Below, piece by piece: positions 28,876 through 39,300 of a stretch of 64,000 nucleotides of DNA. Source of the DNA: an uncultured Clostridia bacterium (GTDB lineage: Bacteria > Bacillota > Clostridia > Christensenellales > DTU072); NCBI GenBank assembly GCA_944363505.1, contig CALVUD010000002.1:292536-356535 (forward strand), read 5' to 3'. The notes under the pieces are model-generated. The model saw nothing but the letters and a program-made list of their open reading frames with translations. It was not told where the DNA came from and did not search any database. The position numbers were made by a program, and so were the translations under genes. The first letter of the stretch is position 1. The number at the start of each line of letters is the position of its first letter.

Positions 28876-29413
28876 CCAATCTTCGGGGATTCGGAACGGT
28901 TCGCAGGTATGCTTGCTGTAATCGAACTCGGGGAAGTAGCTGCATCCGAGGTTAGAGCGAGCCTCCTCCGCCGTGCGCGGGTACTCCTGCTTAACCATGA
29001 CGCCCAAATCTTTGGCTGTCCTTTCGTACCACTCCTGCGTTCTGCGAGGATCAGAAAACACAGAGAGGAATATATTGTGAAAGGCGTTGTCCTCTATCCA
29101 CAAGTTCTCAAATAGCGTGCCCTTTTTGATTGTGGATAAGCCGATGACTTTGCCGCCCGTCGGTCGGTTGGTTGTCGGGTACGCGGAAGTCCAAATCTCC
29201 TCTGCATACTCCTGAAACGCCCACTCGTCGAGCAGCAGGATATTGCCCGTAAAGGAACGACCTGCCGACGGCGACGAGGGAAAGGCTTTGAACGTAGAAA
29301 CGAGCTTTCCGCTTCCGAATGCCCGCCGGACCGAAAAAGATCGTGCCTTGTCCGACAAATATTTTTCGGGATCCCGGCGGATGTTATCCCTGTAACGGTG
29401 AGTTTGCCTGAAG
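28843..29413 (-). pseudogene. Phage terminase large-subunit fragment
   Basis: A fragment of about 190 residues with 'FTGNILLLDEWAFQEY' (Walker-B-like DE of the terminase ATPase), 'GGKVIGLSTIKKGTLFENLW' and 'VMVKQEYPRTAEEA', as in phage TerL proteins. The Walker A part and the nuclease domain are missing. The readable frame begins right behind the stop of the symporter gene, about 29413, and ends at the junction with a transposase tail. It is a prophage relic. Confidence 0.7.
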
Positions 29414-29415
29414 AG

Positions 29416-31128
29416 TTATTCCTTTTCGGACGTTACCGCTGCCGCCGCTTCGTCGCATAGGTACCCCATCTCGGCTGCGCGTTCCGCGCTTATAACTCCG
29501 AGTTCAACGGCTTCTCCGATCTGAGACGGATCGAGTTCCCCGTTCTCGATTTCCTCTTTATAAGCCCGTATCTTAAGTTCGCGAGCCATGGCAAGCTGTT
29601 TTTCCTCGGTAAGATTCCAGAAGAAAAACGGTATCATCGCAAGTATGCCGCACGCGACGCCCATCACGGACCAGATAACGAATACGTTACGCATCACCTC
29701 GGGATTTTCGTAGTCCAGAGAAGTATTGGCGCCGTAGGCCTTAAGTATTTCCGCAACAAGCAGTCCCGTCGCCATGCCGCACACGGTAGTTACCACCGAG
29801 GTATACTGCGACATATATCCGTCAAGCCTGTCGCCCGTTTTCCACTGCTGATACTCGCAATAATCGGCAGTCATGGCGGGAGAAGTGACCGTCCATAGCG
29901 CCGCAAATATGTTATGAATGAATATCCCCGCGAACATTAGGTACGGCGTATAATCGGCTTCGTAGGCAAACAGAACGAGAAACAGTATTAAAACCGACAG
30001 AGTTGCCGAACCGCCGAAAGACAACAAAGTCATCTTTTTCTTGCCCATATATTTCTGTATAACGGGAGAAAAAAGCATGCCCGGCACGAATCCCACCGCC
30101 ATGAGCGTAGGCATAATGCCGCGCAAATTCCCGCCGAGATCGCCGCCTATCATGTAAGCGCAAATATAATTTACGGAAGCGAATATCGTAATTCTGCCGA
30201 AAGCCAGAACGTTGGATATATTGAAAATCCAAAAATATTTATTTTTGAAGCTTCGCGCTATACCTGCGAAAAATCTGATTTTTTCGCGGCTGCGTTTGGT
30301 TTGAATAATTCTTTCTTTGGTCCCGAAAAACATTATCAGCGCAACGGCGACGCAGGCGCAACCCATTATCGGGAAAATTATCTGATAAGTATGAATGTTC
30401 TCCATGCCGAAGCCCATTCCGACGCCGGACAACTCTTCCGCGGTGAGGTTGCCGTAGCGCTCTGCGTAAACCAGCCCTTTCTGCCCGTAAACCCAGTTAG
30501 CGATTAACGGGAAAAGCATTTGCACTATCGACGGTCCGAGCGAATCGATGACTCCGCCTATAGAATACAGCTTTGTGCGTTCGTTGGTATTTGGCGTAAT
30601 AACCTGCGAAAGTCCTACTCTGCCGAAAGAGAAAAATCCGTACACGGTCATCGCGATAAAATATATGAGCTGATACGATCCTATGACAGCCCATTTGCGC
30701 GCTACCGTATATTCTTGTCCGGTTTCAGGCATAAATATCTGCGGGATAAAAGCAAGCAACCAGAAACAAGCGACGCTTAAAAAACCGGTAAACAACAGAT
30801 AAGGTCTGTATTTACCCCATTTTGTATTGGTGTTGTCTATAATCCAACCCACCAGCGGCGCTCTGAAAATCGATAGAACGGCGGCTATCCATGTCGTGTA
30901 AAGAACAATTGTCTGGTCAAAATTGTACACGTAAGCCAAATGAACACCCATGTTTATGGCAAAGTACTGCGTAAGTATTCCCATACCCTGCACGCCCATG
31001 CCGCCTACCGAATACGCGACGAATTCCTTATTGGGCAGATAATAGCCTTCTTTGGCCGGAGTATTCCAATGTCCGAAAAAGTCTTTTACCAAAAAAACGA
31101 TTTGATTTAAAAGATTGCTTTTTGCCAT
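29416..31128 (-). CDS. GPH-family sugar:cation symporter
   Basis: A 570-residue polytopic membrane protein with the GPH signature 'FRAPLVGWIIDNTNTKWGKY' followed by RPYLL, and 'DYCEYQQWKTGDRLDGYMSQ' in the second half. It differs from the other two symporters in having a C-terminal cytosolic tail of about 60 acidic/helical residues, ending in a run of alanines and 'TSEKE'. GGAGGCGATAT precedes the ATG. Upstream on the same strand are the broken acetyltransferase/GH20 piece and a GH109-like enzyme, so the likely cargo is an N-acetylhexosamine-containing glycoside. The substrate remains an inference. Confidence 0.88.
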   Translation of the reverse strand: MAKSNLLNQIVFLVKDFFGHWNTPAKEGYYLPNKEFVAYSVGGMGVQGMGILTQYFAINMGVHLAYVYNFDQTIVLYTTWIAAVLSIFRAPLVGWIIDNTNTKWGKYRPYLLFTGFLSVACFWLLAFIPQIFMPETGQEYTVARKWAVIGSYQLIYFIAMTVYGFFSFGRVGLSQVITPNTNERTKLYSIGGVIDSLGPSIVQMLFPLIANWVYGQKGLVYAERYGNLTAEELSGVGMGFGMENIHTYQIIFPIMGCACVAVALIMFFGTKERIIQTKRSREKIRFFAGIARSFKNKYFWIFNISNVLAFGRITIFASVNYICAYMIGGDLGGNLRGIMPTLMAVGFVPGMLFSPVIQKYMGKKKMTLLSFGGSATLSVLILFLVLFAYEADYTPYLMFAGIFIHNIFAALWTVTSPAMTADYCEYQQWKTGDRLDGYMSQYTSVVTTVCGMATGLLVAEILKAYGANTSLDYENPEVMRNVFVIWSVMGVACGILAMIPFFFWNLTEEKQLAMARELKIRAYKEEIENGELDPSQIGEAVELGVISAERAAEMGYLCDEAAAAVTSEKE

Positions 31129-31144
31129 ATATCGCCTCCTATTT

Positions 31145-31411
31145 TCATAGTTTTTTGCCGTAACGCAAACTTATTTTTATGTCGTTGTAAAGGTTTGTAA
31201 GCCCTTGCCAATGCAATTGACGCCTTTCAAACCATAGTTTCTGAAACAGTGCGCGCGTTTTCCCGGGCGACGCGCATTTCTGCGAAGCCCCTTCGAATCC
31301 TATTGCGCGCATAAACCCGAGAGTATAATTCAGCCTTGACTTGAAACTTCCGAAATCTTTTTCGGCAGAATTCCACATGACTTCCGCCAACGCTGCGCTA
31401 CGCGGCAACTA
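31145..31411 (-). pseudogene. C-terminal scrap of a GH20 hexosaminidase
   Basis: About 87 residues beginning 'PRSAALAEVMWNSAEKDFGS' and continuing FKSRLNYTL correspond to the end of a GH20 catalytic domain ('ALaEvaW...kdf..F..RL'). It has no proper start and is fused out of frame to the preceding truncated acetyltransferase. It is clearly different in sequence from the intact GH20 at 19396-21021, so it comes from another paralogue. Confidence 0.65.
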
Positions 31412-31886
31412 CGGCGCCGTCGCCTATTTTAACACCCGAAAGCACCGTGGCATGCGAGCCTATCCACACGTTTATGCCTATTTTTATGGGCGCGGCGGTC
31501 ATTGACGCGCGCCGCGCCAGATCAAGATCGTGATTGAGCGTAGCAAGCACGACCTGATGCCCTATAAGCGAACCGTCGCCTATCTCTATGCCGCCCTGAT
31601 CCTGAAAGCAACATCCGGAATTTATAAAAACGTTTTTACCTATCCGGATATTCTTACCGCAATCTGTGTAGAACGGCGGAAAAATCGTGAAAGTATCGTC
31701 GATTTCGCTTGCCGTAAGCGACGAAAACAATTGCCTCAATTCCTCTTGAGTACGGTAAGCGCCGTTTATTTAAGCGGTAATCCTGCGCGCTTTCTCCGCG
31801 TAAGCGTGGAAAACCTCGTGCACCTCGGAATTCCCCTCGATATACCGGCGAGAAGCCATAAATTCTCTGAATTCTTTAAGTTCCAT
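31398..31886 (-). pseudogene. Broken maltose/galactoside O-acetyltransferase
   Basis: From the ATG at 31886 the frame reads 'MELKEFREFMASRRYIEGNS' and on to ARRITA, then an in-frame TAA (31770-31772) where family members have Glu, then 'INGAYRTQEELRQLF' and the left-handed beta-helix hexapeptides ('IRIGKNVFINSGCCF', 'GVKIGDGAVVAA'). The C-terminus is cut at 31398 by fusion to the GH20 scrap. Two independent lesions make it a pseudogene of the LacA/Maa family, formerly acetyl-CoA-dependent sugar acetylation. It lies 9 bp downstream of the GH109-like gene. Confidence 0.8.
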
Positions 31887-31895
31887 ACCGCTTCC

Positions 31896-33122
31896 TCATA
31901 TCTTATATCCGCAAAACGCGACGGGCTTACGCTCCTTCCACTTGCCGGAAGTAAAGTCGGGAAATTCCACTCGCGCTCCGCCTTTCTCTATCGACTCCGC
32001 ACTGAGCGCCGTGATCGCCATCCATGTCGCCGCGTCGTAGACATCTATGGGCATCGGCTCGCCGCCAGCTACCGCTTCTATAAAAGCGCGCAACACGAGA
32101 TAATCCATACCTCCGTGTCCGCCGAGAGCGCTCGCGAAACGGATCTTTTTCCATATGGGATGCGCGTACTTCTTGACGAACCGCTTTCCGTTGTTGTAAC
32201 TCTTGCCGAAGATGACCGACTTAAGGTGCGCCGCTTTCGAATCGAAATAGAAGTAATTGCCGTCCTCCGTATACATTCCCTTCGTGCCCTGCACTGTAAA
32301 CCCTCTGCTGTACGGACGCGGCAAACAGGTATCCAGAACTATATGTACGGTTTCCCCGTTTGCACATTCTATGAGAGTATGTACTACGTCGCCCTGCTTG
32401 AATTCGACGTCGCGGAGTTTGTTGAGATATTCGTCGTCGCCCCTTGACACAAACTCTTTTAAGCCTACCGACTTACTCGCAAGCGAGCGGAGGCTTACGA
32501 AACGGTTACCGCGGTTTATGTCGAGAAGCTTCGCTATCGGTCCTATCTCGTGAGTTGGATAATTGTCGGCGTTACGCGACATATATTCTTTCAAACGGTA
32601 ATGGCGGTTCTTCTCGCCGTAGCAAATTTCGTCGCGAAGATCGTGCTTATACCCGCCTTCAACGTTCACCACCGTACCGAAAAGCCCATGACGTACCATA
32701 TTGAGGCAGGCAAGTTCGTATTCGCCGTAACAGCAGTTCTCGAGCATCATATACGGAGTGCCCGTACGCTCCGAAACCTCGACGAGCCTGAAACATTCCT
32801 CCACCGAATACGCGCCGCCTACTTCGCAACCTACCGGAATACCCGCTTCCATAGCGGCGAACGCTATCTCCGAATGCGCCGACCACGCTGTCGTGACCAG
32901 CATTGCGTCCACGTTTCGCTTATCCAACAATTTGCAGTAATCGGTCTCGCCGCGGGCGGAGCCTACTCTTTTCGATATCGCCGCGAGAGCTTTATTCACT
33001 CTGTCTTCGTAAAGATCGCATACCGCTACGACTTCAACGTCTTTCATGCGCAAAACGGTATGCATCAGACCCATCCCTCTGCCGCCTAAACCTATCACTG
33101 CAAGCTTGATTTTGTCTTTCAT
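31896..33122 (-). CDS. GH109-like NAD-dependent glycosidase (Gfo/Idh/MocA fold)
   Basis: A 408-residue protein with the N-terminal dinucleotide motif 'VIGLGGRGMGLMH'. Instead of the oxidoreductase EKP it has 'EVGGAYSVEEC'. The block 'MMLENCCYGEYELACLNMVR' followed by HGLFG, then 'GGYKHDLRD', 'RNADNYPTHEIGPIA' and 'LDINRGNRF', is typical of GH109 alpha-N-acetylgalactosaminidases, which use bound NAD+ in a redox-assisted hydrolysis; the His in 'PTHEIGP' would be the catalytic one. It has no signal peptide and should be cytoplasmic. A consensus promoter at 33156-33184 drives it with the downstream remnants and symporter. Confidence 0.8.
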   Translation of the reverse strand: MKDKIKLAVIGLGGRGMGLMHTVLRMKDVEVVAVCDLYEDRVNKALAAISKRVGSARGETDYCKLLDKRNVDAMLVTTAWSAHSEIAFAAMEAGIPVGCEVGGAYSVEECFRLVEVSERTGTPYMMLENCCYGEYELACLNMVRHGLFGTVVNVEGGYKHDLRDEICYGEKNRHYRLKEYMSRNADNYPTHEIGPIAKLLDINRGNRFVSLRSLASKSVGLKEFVSRGDDEYLNKLRDVEFKQGDVVHTLIECANGETVHIVLDTCLPRPYSRGFTVQGTKGMYTEDGNYFYFDSKAAHLKSVIFGKSYNNGKRFVKKYAHPIWKKIRFASALGGHGGMDYLVLRAFIEAVAGGEPMPIDVYDAATWMAITALSAESIEKGGARVEFPDFTSGKWKERKPVAFCGYKI

Positions 33123-33155
33123 TTTCTTTTCCCGTTAATTCGCTTCTTCGAAACT

Positions 33156-33184
33156 ATAATACTGTATTTAAGGTTTTTTGTCAA
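33156..33184 (-). promoter_or_regulatory. Sigma-A promoter of the GH109-like gene
   Basis: On the minus strand TTGACA (33184-33179), a 17-bp spacer, TATTAT (33161-33156). The start codon is at 33122. Confidence 0.75.
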
Positions 33185-33285
33185 TTTTCTTTGCAATACT
33201 ACTTTACCGCCTTGTTTGATATAATATTTCACGTTTTCATCGCTATGTGTTTCCAGCACGAAAGCTCCTTTTGCTCGAAAATAAT

Positions 33286-33571
33286 TCAAGGCTGCACTTC
33301 CGAGTCCTTTACTGCGGTATTCTGATTGGATGAAAGGAATTGAATATCATCGGCGCTAACTTCGATAGCGAACTTCTTAGAGCCGTCCTCGGCTGTAAAG
33401 TTCTTCGTGTAGAGAGAGCCGGTAACGAATACTTTGCTGCCTTTCTCCAAGAACTTAGCGCAGTTCTCGGCTAAGTTTTCCCACGCGACTACGGTAGTCG
33501 AGGCGTTTGTCAAAGACGACCTCACGCGGAATGACGGTGTATTGATCGCGGTAAATGTTGATTAGTTTCAT
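33286..33571 (-). pseudogene. Chimeric phage remnant: replication-protein start joined to SSB tail
   Basis: From the ATG at 33571 one frame reads 'MKLINIYRDQYTVIPREVVF' and DKRLDYRS, resembling the start of phage helix-turn-helix replication proteins. A shifted frame from about 33530 gives the OB-fold tail of a single-stranded DNA-binding protein: 'VAWENLAENCAKFLEKGSKV' then 'VTGSLYTKNF' and 'IEVSADDIQFL'. The SSB N-terminal strands are absent. The two parts meet by an out-of-frame deletion. This is mobile-element debris; the first half is a weaker call than the SSB tail. Confidence 0.65.
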
Positions 33572-33600
33572 AGCGGTCTTCTTTTTTAAGAGGCGCCGGA

Positions 33601-33634
33601 CTTTTTTGTTAGCACCGCGGTGCTAACAAAAAAG
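33601..33634. repeat. Perfect 34-bp palindrome next to a second hairpin
   Basis: CTTTTTTGTTAGCACCG is followed directly by its exact reverse complement. Immediately beside it (33633-33658) AGACCTATGT and ACATAGGTCT form a 10-bp stem with a 6-nt loop. Between 33526 and 33920 there is no gene except the 5' part of the remnant; the rest (33660-33870) holds no feature I recognise. The hairpins could be terminators or the end of the decayed mobile element. Confidence 0.6.
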
Positions 33635-33870
33635 ACCTATGTCAAACTACATAGGTCTATTCAAAACTACAATTTTGGCTATGTGATTGACGTTCTCTCT
33701 TCTCTATTTCTCCCACCTTCGTGAGAGAGAATGTCAGGGTTATACGGAGGTTGAAGGAAAACTCTTGATCCGGTATAACCCTTCATTCACCAAAATTTTA
33801 CACTAACTTGCATTAATTCCCCGCGAGCCGCCTTTCGCTTTCCAGGCAACGCGGAAGATACCCGGATCAT

Positions 33871-33900
33871 TAAAAAGTCCGCCCGTTTTTCGGGCGGACG
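33871..33900 (-). terminator. Intrinsic terminator of the GH2 operon
   Basis: On the minus strand GTCCGCCCG-AAAAA-CGGGCGGAC is followed by TTTTTAA, 20 bp after the stop of the GH123-like gene. Confidence 0.8.
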
Positions 33901-33919
33901 GAGCGGATCCGGCAAATCG

Positions 33920-36331
33920 CTATTTGACCACGAACATCATTCCGGAATGCGCGCGGAGCCGCATGGGTTTTCCGATATTTACGCGTTTGGCGCGTTGCAG
34001 TCCTTCTATCGCGGGAGCGCGCAGCTTTTTCCCGACGGTGGTGAATCCGAGTTTGTTTTCCACGCCTACCTCGAACGACACGGCTTTGTCGGAGGTGTTA
34101 TACAGCACGACCAGCATGTCCTTTCCGTTGATGTATGAGGTCGCAAGCACCGACGATGTATCCACTCTGACGGGATTTTCCTTATCCCAGAAACCGCGCA
34201 GTTTCGCGTTCGCAATGTCGAAATCCTTGAAAACGCGCTGTATGTCGCCAAGCGCCAGAGAAACCGTCTCGTCCTTGCCGTACCTGGGCAGCATGGCGAA
34301 CGCGAGAGAACGCATTATGCCCCAGTTTTCGGGAGAATCAGCGTTCAATCCGAACGGTATTCCGGACATTTCCATCAGTTCGGCGTCGCAACTGAGTTTT
34401 TCGGAGAATCCGCCCGCGGCATAAATTCTGGTCATGAACGGCAGGATGTCCGCATACGCCGTAAGCGCGGAAAGAAATCCGTTTTCGCGGTTGTATCTGG
34501 ACGAGAACCCCAGTTCCGTCATACCGCGTTTTCCCGCCGTGCGTTCTATGCACTTTGCCGCTCTTTCCGCGGTATCCCTCAGGATCGGAGTGTTCATCAG
34601 CGTAACCCCGTCAGCCGCCGTTCGCGTAGTTAAAAATTTTACGCCTTCCACAAAGAAATTGTCTGTCCTGGAGCCGGGCACGGTAAGATAAGATATATCC
34701 CTTTCTCCTCCAGCGGAAGCGGTATCCTCGCAAATCACCACGCCGCCGCCGAGTATCGAGGTAAGCGCGTTTTCGCCGGTCTTTCCGGGGCGTCTGTAAA
34801 TTATCTCGTCGCCCATGGATTTCAGCGCGAAAGTCTCTCTCGCGTGAACGCTCATACTGCCCGTATCGAATGCGACGGTCAATCCCATTTTGCGTTTATG
34901 GGCTTCCAAAGCCAGAGCTTCGAGTTCCCTGAACTTGTCAAACGGATAGTTCCTGTAAGGGTTCGCTTCGCCGTGAGCGGAAGCCGAAACATAACCCGCC
35001 GCATCCGCGCTCGCGCGGTTTATCAAAGACGCGTAACTCGGTTCGATGTCGCTTTCGGCGACCCTGGCGGCTAGCGTTTTCGACAGTTCAATCGGCTTGA
35101 ATGGCGTAAGATGCAGCGTGAATCCGAACTTGATTCCCGTTCCGGTTTTGAAAACGAGCTGCCCGGTATACGCGCGGAGAACCGCCGCGCCGGAAACTTC
35201 GTCGCGGTACAGTTCGACGCCGCCTTTATTGAAGTTCGCCCATGTGTTTTCAGGCTTTACGCGTTTGGACGGAGAATACAGATTCATGGGAGCGAGAGGT
35301 TCGTCTTCGCCCTCGGTAAATCTTATCCTCGCGCCGCAGTTGACGTCGCCCACGAACAGGGAGTCCGATGCCGTCTTGTTTTCCCAGCAAAACGAAATGT
35401 CTTTATATTTGCCGCCCTCTTCGCCCAGCCCCGCGACATATCCCGCGGAAGCGAAATACATATACAGCGACGCGTCGTTGACGACGGCGTTTTTTTCGGC
35501 GTTAAGCTCTATCTCGTAACGCACGGAGCCTTCGTACAACACGGTGGCGGAAACGTCGATCCTGAGTTTTTCGCTCTTTCCGTCGGCACTCAGAGACGCG
35601 GCGCCCGAACGAGACTGTATACGCAGTTTGTTGTATTTGAATTTCTGACCCTCGCAAACGAACTCCATGGGTCGCGTGAACAGACGTTTGACGGGTTCTT
35701 CGGTCAAAGAGTTGGAGCCGTCGAAATACGAATCGACCTGTTCGATAAATCCGTCGTTGCCGAAAGTTACCGCCTTGCCGGTCAACCGCACGACGTTTTT
35801 ATCGACGATCAGTTCTTCGAAGCGCTTCAGCGGGCGCTTGTCGCGGTATGCCGAGGAATCCAGCCATTTCAGTCTGCTGAGTCTGCCGGAATCCGTCGTT
35901 CCCATATTGAAAACGAGTTCGTCGTTTAGCCGGAATTTTAGCTTTAAGCGCTTGTCGCCGACGCTGACGTAGGTGGAATACTCGTCGTTATCGGCTTTTA
36001 TAAAGTTTACTCCGAAATACAGCGGCTGCAGAACGCCTTTCGTCAAATTAAAGGTTTTGGTATACTTTTCTCCGTTCGGAAGTACTCCCGAAGTATTGAA
36101 ACACGTTACGCAGCGCTCTATGGGTTTCCCGCCCGAAGCGGGAATAAGGTCGCCCGTCGCAACGCTTACGCCGCGGCGGGTATATAAAGGATCTATCACC
36201 AGTTGAATGACGAAATATTCATGCCTGGAGCACGAAAACTCGAATTCTTCGCCGCAAGGCGCGCCCTTCAGCGCGTCTTTAGAGGTATAGTCCGTAACCG
36301 CCGAGCGGCGGTCCAAAGCGTATATTTTCAT
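33920..36331 (-). CDS. GH123/DUF6067-like putative glycoside hydrolase
   Basis: An 803-residue cytoplasmic protein (no signal peptide). The first 130 residues look like the beta-sandwich that opens GH123-type proteins ('CSRHEYFVIQLVIDPLY' then DLIPASGG). The middle (about 190-420) is a beta-rich 'galactose-mutarotase-like' region with 'LRIQSRSGAASLSADGKSEK', and the C-terminal 350 residues suggest a TIM barrel followed by a beta tail ('VLYNTSDKAVSFEVG'). Catalytic residues could not be assigned. Its start overlaps the GH2 stop by 4 bp, so it works on the same substrate set. The family assignment is tentative. Confidence 0.5.
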   Translation of the reverse strand: MKIYALDRRSAVTDYTSKDALKGAPCGEEFEFSCSRHEYFVIQLVIDPLYTRRGVSVATGDLIPASGGKPIERCVTCFNTSGVLPNGEKYTKTFNLTKGVLQPLYFGVNFIKADNDEYSTYVSVGDKRLKLKFRLNDELVFNMGTTDSGRLSRLKWLDSSAYRDKRPLKRFEELIVDKNVVRLTGKAVTFGNDGFIEQVDSYFDGSNSLTEEPVKRLFTRPMEFVCEGQKFKYNKLRIQSRSGAASLSADGKSEKLRIDVSATVLYEGSVRYEIELNAEKNAVVNDASLYMYFASAGYVAGLGEEGGKYKDISFCWENKTASDSLFVGDVNCGARIRFTEGEDEPLAPMNLYSPSKRVKPENTWANFNKGGVELYRDEVSGAAVLRAYTGQLVFKTGTGIKFGFTLHLTPFKPIELSKTLAARVAESDIEPSYASLINRASADAAGYVSASAHGEANPYRNYPFDKFRELEALALEAHKRKMGLTVAFDTGSMSVHARETFALKSMGDEIIYRRPGKTGENALTSILGGGVVICEDTASAGGERDISYLTVPGSRTDNFFVEGVKFLTTRTAADGVTLMNTPILRDTAERAAKCIERTAGKRGMTELGFSSRYNRENGFLSALTAYADILPFMTRIYAAGGFSEKLSCDAELMEMSGIPFGLNADSPENWGIMRSLAFAMLPRYGKDETVSLALGDIQRVFKDFDIANAKLRGFWDKENPVRVDTSSVLATSYINGKDMLVVLYNTSDKAVSFEVGVENKLGFTTVGKKLRAPAIEGLQRAKRVNIGKPMRLRAHSGMMFVVK

Positions 36332-39300
36332 TCGTCGGTCTCCTCGTCGAATTTGTCCGTTACCTCTTTCAGTTCGGTGAACGGCACTATTTTAAACGAA
36401 TACGTATAGGTTCTGTCCGTATTCAGTCTGTATTCTTTCATTGTAAGCGGTCCGCAGGAATTCGAGCCTATTCCCAGCATATATCCGTCCACGGAATAAT
36501 AGATCGCCTTGTCGTCGTTGACGATGTCCTCGCGGTGTTTGAAACCTTCGAGAGCGGAGTCGGTATAGCGTTTGCCTCCGAAATTTAAAAGCGCGGTATC
36601 GGCAAGGAACATCAATCCTTCGCCCTTTTGATTCATTACCGCGGCGTACCTGACGTCGGTGCGGTTGCCGCATTCCTGCGGACGTATGTATTTATCGCCG
36701 AGGTCGTCCACCCCGGTTTTGTAAACGCCGGGACGCGACTGCGCTTTGAAATCGGGATAGCTTTCGTAAGGACCCGCTCCGTAATAAACAATATCCGAAA
36801 ATTCGGGGCGCATCTCAACGGTCTTTCCCACTCTCGGCAACATGGGCATCAGCTTCGACAGCGGACTCAAAGCGCTCTCCACCCTGACGATTCCGTCGGC
36901 GTAAACGGTATAGGTATCCTTGACTCTGAAACGCGTCTTCCCGGACGGAGTTACGAGTCTGTTGTCGACGCCTATTTCCACTCTGCCGTCGTATTCCTTG
37001 TATTTGAAGTTGTCGTTGACGGTTTTTAAGGCGTTATAGCCGAATATCTTCCATTCGATCTTGATGTTTTGGTCGTTGTCGGTCGGCGCGCGGTATATAT
37101 TGGTATATATCCTTCCCGAACCGCATTTTGCGGGCACGTCGGCAAGATAATCGACGTCGTTGACGGAATAACCCACCACGGCTCCGTCGGAACGGTCGAA
37201 GCGTATCATGCCGCCGTCGAAGCGGACGGCAAGTATACCGCTTTCTTCGGATACTCTGACCTTGCCCCTGTTGGGCAAAGCTTTCAGCTTCGTCAGTTCC
37301 ACGTTCGCATCCACGCTTTCGTAAGCAACGAGTCTTTCGCCGTCGTAATAGTCCAGATGTATCTGAACGTCGCCGTGCATTACCTCGAAATTGAGATTGT
37401 AAATATGTTTTGCGCCGGGAGCTATGTCGCACGGGAATTCAAACTTCAAAACGGCGTCGCCGTTGAGCATCACCCTGCCGCGCGCGGTCAGATAAGCAGT
37501 GTTTCTGAACGAAAGCCTGTTTCTAAGCTCGAGTATTCCGTTCGCTATCAGTCTCGCCGTAACGGGGCGATACAGATTTTTCGCGCTGATAGCGCCTGTC
37601 GAAGGAGTTCTGTCGGGATAGAACAGCCCGTCTACACAGAATTCTCCGTCGTGAATATATTCGCCGTGATCGCCGCCGTAAGTGTATTTATAAGGCTTGT
37701 CCGGCGCGTGTTTTACCGCATGATCCGCAAATTCCCAGATACAGCCGCCGAGCAACGAATCGTATTTGAAAAACGCGTCCACGTATTCTTTGAGGTTGCC
37801 GGGTCCCACGCCCATGGCGTGCGCGTACTCGCAAAGCATAAACGGTTTTTTCTTTATGCCCGCTCTGGCGGCACGGTTGAACTCGAACACGGGCGGTCTG
37901 CCTTCCGCCGCCTTTATGAGCGAAGGAACGGAAGTGTACATCGCGCTCATCACGTCGTATCCGCCGCGCCCGGTATTTATCGCGCGCTCGTAATGCACGG
38001 GAATCAACGTCAGCGGTTTTAGCATTTTGTAACAATAATCGTGGCAGCGTATGCCTCCCGATTCGTTACCGAGCGACCACAGCGTTACGGAAACGGAGTT
38101 GCGGTCGCGCATAAACATAGCTTTGACCCTGTCCCAGAAATGTTCGCGCCATTTTTTCTTGTCGCTTATCTGTTTTGGCGTCTTTGTGCCGTGCGTTTCT
38201 ATGTCCGCCTCGTCAATGACGTACAGTCCGTATATGTCCGCCAGTTCTATCAGCAGCGGATCGGGCGGATAATGCGAGGTACGGATCGCGTTCATGTTGT
38301 ATTCTTTGAACAGTTTTATGTCCCTCTCGATTTTCTCGGGGGTCATATAATATCCCGTTTCCGCGTCGGTATCGTGATGGTTCGCGCCCAACAGCTTGAT
38401 TTTCTTACCGTTCAGCGTAAACACTCTGCCGTCTATGTTTACGGTTTTGAATCCGACCTTCTTGCGGATGAATTCAATTATCCTGCCGCCCTGCATCAAA
38501 ACGATATTCAGTTCGTAAAGCTTCGGGATTTCCGCGCTCCATTCCTCGACCTTCAGCGCGTCCAGCATCAGCTTGGTTACGGGTTGCGCCTCCGCCACGC
38601 GCATTGCCACGACGCGGTCGCCGTCCGAAAGACTGACCGAAACGCTTACGCCGTCGAAGCCCGTTACTTTGACATTGACAATAGCGTCGTAAAGGTTATT
38701 GCGTTTTGAGGTGAAAAACTCGAAGTCGTAAACGAAAGACTGCTCGTTTTTAAACAACAGTACGTCCCTGAATATCCCGTTTTCGCGGAACATGTCCTGG
38801 TCCTCGAGATAGGAGCCGTTGGACCATTTTCTGACGGCGACCACCAATTCGTTATCGCCCTCTCTCAGTAAAGAATCTATCGCGAATTCCGCGGTATTGT
38901 GAGAGCCTTCGGAATATCCGACATAGCTTCCGTTCAGATACACCTCGAGCGCGCCGGCCACTCCCAAAAACGAAAGGATGTACCTCTTCGTAAGGTCGTC
39001 GACGTTTATGAACGTGCGGTACACGCCTATCGAATTGTACTGCGCGTTGCCCACCGCATAGGTTTCTCCGTCCACGGCGTTTTTATAATAGCCCTCGATC
39101 TGTCCGTCGGAGGGTTTGGGCGGAGTGCATAGATACGGATACCTGACGTTCGTATAGAAAGGCGGCTCGTAGCCCAGTCTGCTCCATACCGAAGGAACGG
39201 GAATGCGGTCGAACTCGACTGCGTCGGTATCGAACGGGTCGGGCAGATCCTTCATACGCTTATAGTATTTGAAGTCCCATTCTCCGTTCAGAACTCTGAC

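Noticed and set aside
31896..33122. Ordinary Gfo/Idh/MocA dehydrogenase
   Set aside because: The EKP motif is absent and the 'MMLENCCYGE' and 'PTHEIGP' blocks fit GH109 better.
33601..33780. CRISPR-like repeats
   Set aside because: Only single palindromes are present; there is no array of equal repeats and spacers here or elsewhere in the window, and no cas gene.
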